A stretch of DNA of 64,000 nucleotides, from assembly GCA_002291465.1 (NCBI GenBank), contig CP021238.1:558001-622000 (forward strand), written 5' to 3'. The translations under genes and the position numbers were made by a program. The notes beneath the pieces are model-generated. The model was not told the DNA's origin, did no database searches, and saw only the letters and a list, made by a program, of their open reading frames with translations. This document shows, piece by piece, positions 55,291-62,273 of the stretch. Origin of the DNA: Mycobacterium lepraemurium (GTDB taxonomy: Bacteria > Actinomycetota > Actinomycetes > Mycobacteriales > Mycobacteriaceae). Position 1 is the stretch's first letter. Each line of letters starts with the position of its first letter.

Positions 55291-55661
55291 TTGTCAGCTC
55301 CTGATTCGATTACCACGTTGGTTGAGGACCACGACGGGGTTTCCGTGGTCAGCGCCAGCGGAGAAATCGATTTGGTCACGGCTCCGGCCCTGGAACAGGC
55401 CATCGTCGCGGTCGTCGCGGATAGCCCCCCCGGCGCTGGTCATCGACCTGTCCGCGGTGGAGTTTCCTGGGCTCGGTGGGGCTGAAGATCCTGGCTGCCA
55501 CCTATGAGAAGCTGGGCAAGGAAACGGGGTTCGGCGTGGTCGCCCGCGGCCCGGCCACCCGCAGGCCGATCCACTTGACCGGCCTGGACAAGACCTTCCC
55601 GCTGTATCCGACGCTCAACGACGCGTTGACCGCGGTGCGGGACGGCAAACTCAACGGTTGA
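55291..55661 (+). pseudogene. rsfB: Anti-anti-sigma factor RsfB, two frameshifts
   Basis: TTG start at 55291 behind AAAGGA gives SAPDSITTLVEDHDGVSVVS and SGEIDLVTAPALEQAIVAVV. In a C7 tract at 55425-55431 the frame is lost; ALVIDLSAVEF, the STAS segment just before the phosphorylatable Ser, lies in another frame. A second change near 55467 (GAGTTTCC) moves the frame again to GLKILAATYEKLGKETGFGV and RPIHLTGLDKTFPLYPTLND. RsfB releases SigF from its anti-sigma factor in response to redox or stress signals. With two frameshifts it should be dead, which would affect the SigF circuit. Confidence 0.8.
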
Positions 55662-55694
55662 CCCCCCGGCGTCGGTTGGCTGCTATGGATTCGG

Positions 55695-56216
55695 TTGGTT
55701 GACAACGTGTCTGGCGGAGACGTCGACGATCCGCAGGAAGACCAGCGGTGGGACCGCCGCGAACGCGGCGAGACCGAAGTGCAACGGCTGGACCGCAATT
55801 GGAACAGCCTGCTGCAGGAGCTGCGGGTGGTCCAGACCGGGGTGCAGCTGCTAACCGGCTTTTTGCTGACGCTGCCGTTCCAGCAGCGTTTCGACGTGTT
55901 GGGCCCGCCGATGCGGGTCGCCTACCTGGCCACCGTGGTGTTCCCGGTGTGCGCGACCGTGTTGCTGATCGCGCCGGTGGCCATGCACCGGATCCTGTTC
56001 CGCCGCCACCGGCTGCAGGTGCTGGTCTCGGCGGCGCACCGGTGCGCCTACGCCGGGCTGGGCGCGCTCGGCCCGGCGCTGATCGGCGTGACCACCATCA
56101 TCTTCGCCGCGGTGGCCGGGCGGAACGTGGGCCTGGTCGCCGGGGCGTGTGCGCTGCCGCTGTTTGTGCTGTTCTGGTTCGTGCTGCCGCTGCTGTTGCG
56201 CACCCGCGGCATGTGA
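55695..56216 (+). CDS. DUF6328-type membrane protein
   Basis: 173 residues (TTG start at 55695, or a GTG four codons later). An acidic, Arg-rich soluble head (DPQEDQRWDRRERGETEVQR) leads into NSLLQELRVVQTGVQLLTGF, then four helices (LLTLPFQQ-flanked, YLATVVFPVCATVLLIAPVA, LGALGPALIGVTTIIFAAVA, LVAGACALPLFVLFWFVLPL). This pattern is that of DUF6328 proteins, often found with stress sigma factor genes. It is 33 bp after rsfB. Function unknown. Intact. Confidence 0.7.
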   Translation: MVDNVSGGDVDDPQEDQRWDRRERGETEVQRLDRNWNSLLQELRVVQTGVQLLTGFLLTLPFQQRFDVLGPPMRVAYLATVVFPVCATVLLIAPVAMHRILFRRHRLQVLVSAAHRCAYAGLGALGPALIGVTTIIFAAVAGRNVGLVAGACALPLFVLFWFVLPLLLRTRGM

Positions 56217-56228
56217 CGGCCGCGGGGC

Positions 56229-56738
56229 TCAGCCGCCGCGCGCCAGCGCGGCGATCCGGGTGGACTCCAGGTGATCGGGCAGGTCCTGCGGGTCGGCGAA
56301 GACCGGCTCGGCGCCGGCCGCCCGCAGCTCGTCGCGGGCGATGCCGCCGCTGCACAGCCCGATGCATGCCAGCCCGGCGCCCCGCGCGGCGTGCGCGTCC
56401 CAGACGGCGTCGCCGACGAAGACGGCCTCCTCGGCGCGCACCCCGGCGCGGTCCAGGGCGACCCGCACGATGCCCGGCTCGGGTTTGGCGGTGTCGACAT
56501 CGCGGGACGACGTGGTCGCGGCGATGACATCGTCGCAGTCGAGCACCTTGCGCAGGATCTCGAGTTCGTCCTCGGGCGCGTCGCCGGACAGCGTCCGCAC
56601 CAGCGTGCTGCCGTCCATGCCGATGCAGCGGTGGATTTGCCAGGACGCGACGGCGATGTCCTCGTCGTTGAACGCGCGCTGCCAGGTGTGCACGTGCAGG
56701 TAGTTGGAGTCGACCAGGCTTCCGTCCACGTCGAACAA
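56229..56738 (-). pseudogene. HAD-superfamily phosphatase lacking its cap domain
   Basis: 169 residues. The nucleophile motif FDVDGSLVDSNYLHVHTWQR is present, then IHRCIGMDGSTLVRTLSGDA joins directly to PEDELEILRKVLDCDDVIAA. In relatives about 40-50 residues (the end of the cap and motif II region with ATSAPEDE) lie between; here an in-frame deletion between two similar words (GDAP/SAPEDE) removed them. The later motifs remain: KPEPGIVRVALDRAG and VFVGDAVWDAHAARGAGLAC. The start is uncertain (TTG at 56738, or a site further upstream). Loss of motif II probably inactivates it. Confidence 0.65.
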
Positions 56739-56829
56739 GACGGCGGGCGCACCCGCCCCGGCGCTCAGCGCAGGCTCCGCGGTGTCATGGATCCGGCATA
56801 CCCGGCACGGGCCCGGCTGACACGCCGGC

Positions 56830-56854
56830 GTTTAGCTCCCCGGGCGGCGGGTAC
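56830..56854 (+). promoter_or_regulatory. SigF-type promoter upstream of the UsfY-like gene
   Basis: GTTT at 56830-56833, a 15-bp spacer, and GGGTAC at 56849-56854 match the SigF consensus closely. Transcription would start near 56860, about 75 nt before the gene. Confidence 0.6.
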
Positions 56855-56935
56855 GCACTGCGGTGATCCGCCCTGATGCCCCGAGTACCGCCGTGTCACG
56901 CGAATATCGCTGGCGCACAATGATTCTCGCGAGGA

Positions 56936-57253
56936 ATGACGTTGGACCACCGCAACAGCGACCCAGTCGATCACGCGCGCACCTTCCGCCAGCATGCCGG
57001 TGAAACCTTCACCTACGGCGCCAATGTGCCCGGATTGGCCGGTTCGGCGGTGGCGGTTGTCGCTATGACTGCCGGCGTGTTCGCCGTGGCGGCCGGACAC
57101 CTGACCGGCGGCGCCATCGCCCCGATCGTGGCCGCGGTGTTGGGCGCGGTGAGCGCGGGCTGGCTGCTGCGCACCCACCGCAAGGTGCGCGACGCCGAAC
57201 TGCGCTGGCACGCTGCGCATTCCGACCGGCCGCCACCGCCGCCCAGCAGCTGA
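56936..57253 (+). CDS. UsfY-like small membrane protein
   Basis: 105 residues. The start LDHRNSDPVDHARTFRQHAG and ETFTYGANVPGLAG resemble UsfY, a protein encoded next to sigF in M. tuberculosis. Two membrane helices follow (SAVAVVAMTAGVFAVAAGHL, GAIAPIVAAVLGAVSAGWLL), then a basic, proline-ended tail (THRKVRDAELRWHAAHSD). A good SigF-type promoter lies upstream, consistent with stress induction. Function unknown. Intact. Confidence 0.65.
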   Translation: MTLDHRNSDPVDHARTFRQHAGETFTYGANVPGLAGSAVAVVAMTAGVFAVAAGHLTGGAIAPIVAAVLGAVSAGWLLRTHRKVRDAELRWHAAHSDRPPPPPSS

Positions 57254-57284
57254 GCGGTGCCGGATGAAATTTCTGCGCCGAATC

Positions 57285-57311
57285 GGTGTAAGGCGTGCGC
57301 GGACGGGGTAC
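57285..57311 (+). promoter_or_regulatory. Weak SigF-type promoter upstream of the DUF4193 gene
   Basis: GGTG (57285-57288), a 17-bp spacer, and GGGTAC (57306-57311) resemble the SigF consensus with one -35 mismatch. Confidence 0.3.
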
Positions 57312-57375
57312 TGCCTGCGCCATGGGCGAGGACAGCGAAAGTGCGTCAACCCGTTCCGAGCAGGAAGGAACTCCG

Positions 57376-57678
57376 ATGGCGACCACCACTGACTACGACG
57401 CACGCCGCGTATCCGACAACGACACCCCGGACAAGTCCTCGCTGCGCGAGCTGGCACCCGCCCTGTACGGGGCCGGCAGCACCGTCGTCGACGACGACCC
57501 CGACGACGTCCACTTCTTCGAACTCCCCGGCGCCGACCTGTCCGGCGAAGAGCTGTCGGTGACCGTGATCCCGCAGCGTGCCGACGAGTTCACCTGCTCG
57601 AGTTGCTTTTTGGTGCAGTACCGCAGCCGGTTGCGGCGCTCCGCCGCCGGGCTGCCGGTCTGCGCCGACTGCGCGTAA
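57376..57678 (+). CDS. DUF4193 zinc-ribbon-like protein
   Basis: 100 residues; ATG behind AGGAAGGA. The family core FFELPGADLSGEELSVTVIP and QRADEFTCSSCFLVQYRSRL is followed by LPVCADCA, giving two CxxC pairs that likely hold zinc. M. tuberculosis Rv2699c is a relative in a different place; this is probably a second, stress-linked copy. A weak SigF-type promoter is upstream. Function unknown. Intact. Confidence 0.8.
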   Translation: MATTTDYDARRVSDNDTPDKSSLRELAPALYGAGSTVVDDDPDDVHFFELPGADLSGEELSVTVIPQRADEFTCSSCFLVQYRSRLRRSAAGLPVCADCA

Positions 57679-57780
57679 CGCGCGGCGGCCCGCCGTCCCC
57701 GTCCCGGGCGGCTGCGCCGATTTGTCACACGGTTGCGCTACGTTTTCGGGCAAAGTCGGCCGCGTAGACGTTGAGGGGTC

Positions 57781-58374
57781 ATGGACAAGGCACTCGGGGC
57801 ACTGCTCCTGTTGGGGCTGGGCGTGCCTTGGTATTTCACCCAACACGCCATCGGCAGCCTGCCCGCGGGTTGTGCTGCCGGGCTGGCCGGCCTGGCCGTG
57901 GCGGTCGGCGCGCTGTGGTGGCTTTCCCTGCAGCGGGACCGGTTGCGGGCCGACGCCCACCGCCGCCGCGACCTCAAACACGCCCGAGCGGGGTTGCGTG
58001 CCATCGACCGGATGTCCGGCGCGGAGTTCGAGGACTTCGTCGCCGCCCAGCTGCGCGTCGCCGGCTACGTCGTCACCCCGACGGCGGGCACGGGCGACTA
58101 CGGGGTGGACCTCATCGCCAAGAAGGACGGCGTCCGCATGGCGGTCCAATGCAAAAGGCTGGCGAAGGCCGTCGGGGTGGCCGCCGTGCAACAGGTCGTC
58201 GCCGGGGCACGCCAGCACGGCTGCGACCGCACGGTGGTGGTGACCAATCAGACGTTCACCAAGGCGGCCCGCCGGTTGGCGATCACCCACCGCTGCCGGC
58301 TGGTGGGGCGGACCCAGCTGCGCGGCTGGACGCGGGTCGCACCTATCCCGGTGCGGGATCCGCGGGTGTCGTGA
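57781..58374 (+). CDS. Membrane-anchored Mrr-type restriction endonuclease-like protein
   Basis: 197 residues. Two N-terminal membrane helices (ALGALLLLGLGVPWYF, AGLAGLAVAVGALWWL) precede a coiled region (LRADAHRRRDLKHARAGLRA) and an Mrr_cat nuclease fold: MSGAEFEDFVAAQLRVAGYV, then GTGDYGVDLIAKKDG and MAVQCKRLAK, the D...QxK metal site of type IV restriction enzymes. Widespread membrane-anchored Mrr-like proteins have been linked to modified-DNA restriction or unknown roles. Alone, without a methylase. Intact. Confidence 0.8.
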   Translation: MDKALGALLLLGLGVPWYFTQHAIGSLPAGCAAGLAGLAVAVGALWWLSLQRDRLRADAHRRRDLKHARAGLRAIDRMSGAEFEDFVAAQLRVAGYVVTPTAGTGDYGVDLIAKKDGVRMAVQCKRLAKAVGVAAVQQVVAGARQHGCDRTVVVTNQTFTKAARRLAITHRCRLVGRTQLRGWTRVAPIPVRDPRVS

Positions 58375-58422
58375 ACACCGTTGTGCCACAAATACTTACG
58401 CACTTTCCGGAATCGGGCGGCC

Positions 58423-59112
58423 TCATCGTTGGGTGGTGTCGTCGATGACGCGGCGGGCGATGTCGCGCAGCGGAGTGTTCATGCTCTGCGAGAGTTTGAT
58501 CAGCGTGTTGAAGGCGGTTTCGTCGTCGAGCTCGTAGCGCTCCATCAGGATGCCCTTGGCCTGTCCGATCATGTCGCGGGTGCTCAGGGCCTCCTTGAAC
58601 TGCTGGGGTCGCACCACGTTGCTCCACGCCAGTGAGCCCAGCGTGGCGAACAAGGCGGCCATCCGGCGGGAGTCGTCCGAGAAGGCGTGCGGGCGTTCGG
58701 CGTAGAAGTTCAGCGCCCCCATGCTCAGCTCACCGGCGTACATCGGCAGCGACAGGATGCTGCGGATCGGGGTGCGCGCCAGGGAGTCGGCCTGGTACTT
58801 GGGCCAGCGTGAGTCGGTCCGTAGGTCGTCGACCACCACGACCTTGCGGGTACAGGCGGCATGCAGGCAGGGCCCTTCCAGATAGCGTTGCTGGAACTCG
58901 TCGAGCAGCCTGGCGCAATCGTCGTTGACCGAGGGCGTGCTAAGCTCGTTCTGCCGGCTGGTCACCGTGATCCCGGCCTCCTGGGCGCCCGGCACCCACC
59001 GGGCCGACGCGGCGGTCAGGTCGTCGAGCACCTGCGGGAAATCCGCGGTGTCCGCCGAGTAGATGGTGCGCAGAACGTCGTTCAGCAGGGTGAGATCGTC
59101 AAAATTGGTCAC
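58423..59112 (-). CDS. GAF-ANTAR regulator
   Basis: 229 residues with a GTG start. GAF domain (about 10-150): VPGAQEAGITVTSRQNELST, EGPCLHAACTRKVVVVDDLR, RSILSLPMYAGELSMGALNF. ANTAR RNA-binding domain (about 165-225): ALSTRDMIGQAKGILMERYE and ETAFNTLIKLSQSMNTPLRD. ANTAR proteins bind paired stem-loops in leader RNAs and prevent termination; the GAF part senses a small ligand. Its start codon lies in a 13-bp tandem duplication. Intact. Confidence 0.9.
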   Translation of the reverse strand: MTNFDDLTLLNDVLRTIYSADTADFPQVLDDLTAASARWVPGAQEAGITVTSRQNELSTPSVNDDCARLLDEFQQRYLEGPCLHAACTRKVVVVDDLRTDSRWPKYQADSLARTPIRSILSLPMYAGELSMGALNFYAERPHAFSDDSRRMAALFATLGSLAWSNVVRPQQFKEALSTRDMIGQAKGILMERYELDDETAFNTLIKLSQSMNTPLRDIARRVIDDTTQR

Positions 59113-59130
59113 TGAGTTTGGTCACTGAGT
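59105..59130. repeat. 13-bp tandem duplication over the GAF-ANTAR start
   Basis: TTGGTCACTGAGT occurs twice head to tail (59105-59117 and 59118-59130). On the minus strand each copy contains a GTG; only the downstream one is in frame with the GAF-ANTAR protein, the upstream one is 13 nt away and out of frame. Confidence 0.7.
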
Positions 59131-59237
59131 GTCGCCCTCATGGGTTCGAGACCGGTGGCAGGCAATACCCATGCCGTTTTGAGCAGCCTGCGGTCCCGCG
59201 AGGCAATCACGTGCAGTGTTTGACGGCGACGAATGTC

Positions 59238-59257
59238 AATGCTGTTTGCTCAGCATT
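59238..59257. promoter_or_regulatory. Perfect 7-bp inverted repeat between divergent genes
   Basis: AATGCTG and CAGCATT enclose six bases in an AT-rich part of the 248-bp region between the GAF-ANTAR gene and the mycothiol-isomerase-like gene. It could be an operator. Nothing else is recognised in this intergenic stretch. Confidence 0.35.
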
Positions 59258-59360
59258 ACGGTGAGATCCACTATATCGCCGGGGTTTCGGGGGTTTGCGG
59301 GGGGATACTCGCGGCGCGATCGTGGCGATGCTGTCGGTGCCGGCGCCTACGCTGCGGCTC

Positions 59361-59938
59361 ATGACCGAACGCATTGATCTGATGGCCGACAAGGCAATCG
59401 GCGTGCTCATCGACTCCGTGCGGCATATCCCGCCGGCAGGTTGGGAGCGCCCGTCCAACCTGGCGGGGTGGAGCGTGCGTGATCTGGTGGGGCATGCGAG
59501 CGGGAGCGCGGCCAAGATCGTCGCGCTCCTGGCGGGCGAAAAGATCTGGCAGGGCCCATCCCGGCCGTCGGAGTGGCTGCGTGACAATCCGGTGCGATAT
59601 CTGCGTGAGCTGGCGGACCGACTGCGCGCCGCCCTGCCGGCGGCCGACCTCGACACGCCGCGGACGTCCCCGCAGGGTGAGGTCCCGCTGCGCCGGGCGC
59701 GATCTTTCCGGTGTGCGACCTGGCCCTGCACAGCTGGGACATCCACCGCTGCCTCGGCCGGCAGGTCGAGCTGCCGGCCGACCTGCTCGCGCTGTGCCAG
59801 GGCCTCGTCGAGTCGCTGCCGGAGGAGATGCTGCGCCGGCCGGGGGCTTTCGGGCCGGCCCAACCCACGCCGGAGAATTCCTCGCCGACCGCCCGGCTGA
59901 TGGCCTTCCTCGGACGGCCGGTCGAACCGCCCAGCTGA
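59361..59938 (+). pseudogene. Maleylpyruvate isomerase family (DinB-like, mycothiol-dependent) protein, frameshifted
   Basis: The ATG at 59361 gives ERIDLMADKAIGVLIDSVRH, then GWERPSNLAGWSVRDLVGHA with the metal-ligand His of the DinB/MDMPI fold. Near 59690 the frame is lost; VCDLALHSWDIHRCLGRQVE (the second metal-binding segment) and LPADLLALCQGLVESLPEEM continue in another frame to 59938. A complete copy would have about 190 residues. The substrate is unknown. The frameshift separates the metal ligands. Confidence 0.75.
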
Positions 59939-59954
59939 CCTTGAATCACACGAG

Positions 59955-60028
<74 letters not shown>

Positions 60029-60088
60029 TTTGAAGCTCCGACAGCCTATCGCACCGGGCTGGCGGCTGGCCAAACGCGGTGCGCCGGG

Positions 60089-61192
60089 TCACTGCCACGC
60101 GCAGCTGCGCTCGAATTCGGCCAGCGCCGCGGCCGGTCCGGCCGAATCCAGCCCCTGCGCCGCCACCCACTCGTCGTCGAAGTAGGTGTCGGCGTACCGG
60201 TCGCCGCTGTCGGTGAGCAGCGTGACCACCGAGCCGCCTCGGCCCTGCGACACCAGCTCGGCCAGCAGGCCGAACGCCCCCCACACGTTGGTGCCCGTCG
60301 AGGGCCCCACCCGCCGGCCCAGCACGGCGCTGACGTGGCGGGCTGCGGCGACGGAGGCCGCGTCCGGCACGGCGACCATGCGGTCGACCACGCCGGGCAG
60401 AAACGACGGCTCGACCCGCGGCCGGCCGATGCCCTCGATCCGCGACGACCGGGACACCACCACGTCGTCCCGGCCTTCGGCGTAGGCCGCGAAGAACGCC
60501 GAGTGCTCCGGGTCGACGACGCACAGCCGGGTGGCGTGCCGCCGGTAGCGGATGTAGCGGCCGATGGTCGCGCTCGTCCCCCCGGTGCCCGCGCCGACCA
60601 CGATCCAGGCCGGCACGGGGTGCTTCTCGTCGCGCATCTGCTCGAAGATCGACTCGGCGATGTTGTTGTTGCCGCGCCAGTCGGTGGCCCGCTCGGCGTT
60701 GGTGAACTGGTCCAGGTAGTGCCCGCCGGTCTGCCGGGCCACCCGCTCGGCCTCGGCGTACACCTGGCTGGAATCCGCGACGAAATGGCAACGGCCGCCT
60801 TGTGATTCGATCAGCGCGACCTTGGCCGAGCTGGTCGACTCCGGCATCACGGCGACGAACGGCAGCCCCAGCAGGGCCGCGAAGTAGGCCTCGGACACCG
60901 CCGTCGACCCCGACGACGCCTCGACCACCGTGGTGCCCTCGCCGATCCAGCCGTTGCACAGCGCGTACAGGAACAGCGAGCGCGCCAGCCGGTGCTTGAG
61001 GCTGCCGGTGACGTGCGTCGTCTCGTCCTTGAGGTACAGCGCGACGTCCGCGTCGCCGGCCCAGGCCGACGGCAGCGGGTAGCGCAGCAGATGGGTGTCG
61101 GCGCTGCGCCGCGCATCGGCCTGGATCAGCCGGATCGCGTTGTCCGTCCAGTCGCGTGGCAGGTTGCGGACCGCGATCCGGGTCCGCGTCAC
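60089..61192 (-). CDS. cds1: PLP-dependent cysteine desulfhydrase / cysteine synthase-like enzyme (Cds1, Rv3684 type)
   Basis: 367 residues from the GTG at 61192. Fold-type-II PLP enzyme: the lysine in [20 protein letters not shown], the phosphate loop [20 protein letters not shown], the glycine-rich [20 protein letters not shown], and [19 protein letters not shown] near the end. The M. tuberculosis homologue breaks down cysteine to hydrogen sulfide, pyruvate and ammonia. Its start overlaps the stop of the metallophosphoesterase gene (GTGA), so they are cotranscribed. Intact. Confidence 0.85.
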   Translation of the reverse strand: MTRTRIAVRNLPRDWTDNAIRLIQADARRSADTHLLRYPLPSAWAGDADVALYLKDETTHVTGSLKHRLARSLFLYALCNGWIGEGTTVVEASSGSTAVSEAYFAALLGLPFVAVMPESTSSAKVALIESQGGRCHFVADSSQVYAEAERVARQTGGHYLDQFTNAERATDWRGNNNIAESIFEQMRDEKHPVPAWIVVGAGTGGTSATIGRYIRYRRHATRLCVVDPEHSAFFAAYAEGRDDVVVSRSSRIEGIGRPRVEPSFLPGVVDRMVAVPDAASVAAARHVSAVLGRRVGPSTGTNVWGAFGLLAELVSQGRGGSVVTLLTDSGDRYADTYFDDEWVAAQGLDSAGPAAALAEFERSCAWQ

Positions 61193-62202
61193 CGCACCGA
61201 AGCTGTTGGCTGCGAACGGCTCAGATCGCTGACCGCGTCGCGGTCGCCCATCGGGGTGGCGATCAGCGTCAGCAGGGTGGCCTCCGGCCGGCAGCAGAAC
61301 CGCACCGGCGCGTACGGCGAGGTGCCCATGCCCGCGGAGACGTGCGGCTGCATGTGCGCGCCCCAGCGGGACGGCCCCTTCGCGCGCGAGCGGTCCAGCC
61401 CGCAGTTGGTCACCAGCGCCCCGTAGAACGGCAGGCACACCTGCCCGCCGTGGGTGTGCCCGGCCATCACCAGCTGGTAGCCGTCGGCGGCGAACCGGTC
61501 CAGCACCCGCGGCTCCGGCGAATGCGTCAGCCCCAGCCGCAGGTTGGCCGCCGGGCTGGCCGGCCCCGCGATGGTGTCGTAGCGGTCCTGGTCGATGTGC
61601 GGGTCGTCCACGCCCGCGGCCGCGACGTGCAGGCCCGCCACCTCGAACTCGCGCCGGGTGTGGGTGAGGTCGAGCCAGCCGCGCTCGGTGAACGCGGCCC
61701 GCAGGTCCTGCCAGGGCAGCGGCTCGCCGCGGACCCGGTGCGACGGGTTGGTCACGTAGCTCAGCGGGTTCTTCAGGTGCGGGCCGAAGTAGTCGTTGCT
61801 GCCGAACACGAAGACACCCGGCCGCGACAGCAGATCCCCCAGCGCCTGGATGACGGCTGGCACGGCCTTCGGGTGGGCCAGGTTGTCGCCGGTGTTGACC
61901 ACCAGATCCGGTTCCCAGCCGGCCAACTCGCGCAGCCACGCCTGCTTGCGGCGCTGGCCGGGCGTCATGTGCAGGTCGCTGATGTGCAGCACCCGCAGCG
62001 GTGTCGAGCCCGGACTCAACACGGGCATGGTGATCGCGCGCAGCACGAACGCGTTGCGCTCGATGATCGCGGCGTACCCCAGGCCGGCGACCGTCGAACC
62101 GAGCGCCGCCGCGCCGGTACGCAACAGGATGGGCAGGGCTCGGCGCCGGCCGCGAGGCGGCCCGGAGCGGCGCCGGGCAATCGAGACGTGAGCATCAGCC
62201 AT
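61189..62202 (-). CDS. Membrane-anchored metallophosphoesterase (Rv3683-like)
   Basis: 337 residues. A basic N-terminus and one membrane helix ([20 protein letters not shown]) are followed by calcineurin-like motifs: [13 protein letters not shown] (D, H), [11 protein letters not shown] (GDN), [11 protein letters not shown] (GSND in place of GNHD), and [14 protein letters not shown] (GHTH). It resembles YkoQ/YaeI-type phosphodiesterases. The substrate is unknown. It lies between ponA2 and cds1, same strand, as in M. tuberculosis. Intact. Confidence 0.88.
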   Translation of the reverse strand: MADAHVSIARRRSGPPRGRRRALPILLRTGAAALGSTVAGLGYAAIIERNAFVLRAITMPVLSPGSTPLRVLHISDLHMTPGQRRKQAWLRELAGWEPDLVVNTGDNLAHPKAVPAVIQALGDLLSRPGVFVFGSNDYFGPHLKNPLSYVTNPSHRVRGEPLPWQDLRAAFTERGWLDLTHTRREFEVAGLHVAAAGVDDPHIDQDRYDTIAGPASPAANLRLGLTHSPEPRVLDRFAADGYQLVMAGHTHGGQVCLPFYGALVTNCGLDRSRAKGPSRWGAHMQPHVSAGMGTSPYAPVRFCCRPEATLLTLIATPMGDRDAVSDLSRSQPTASVR

Positions 62203-62273
62203 GAATCGCAGCCTACTGCCGGTCGCCTACTGCCGGTCGCCGACTGGCCGCGTAACCTGCGCGTCACGGCCCG

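Noticed and set aside
59284..59307. Third SigF-like promoter (GTTT-N14-GGGATA) before the MDMPI-like gene
   Set aside because: Spacing is short, the -10 does not match, and the G-rich sequence makes chance hits likely.
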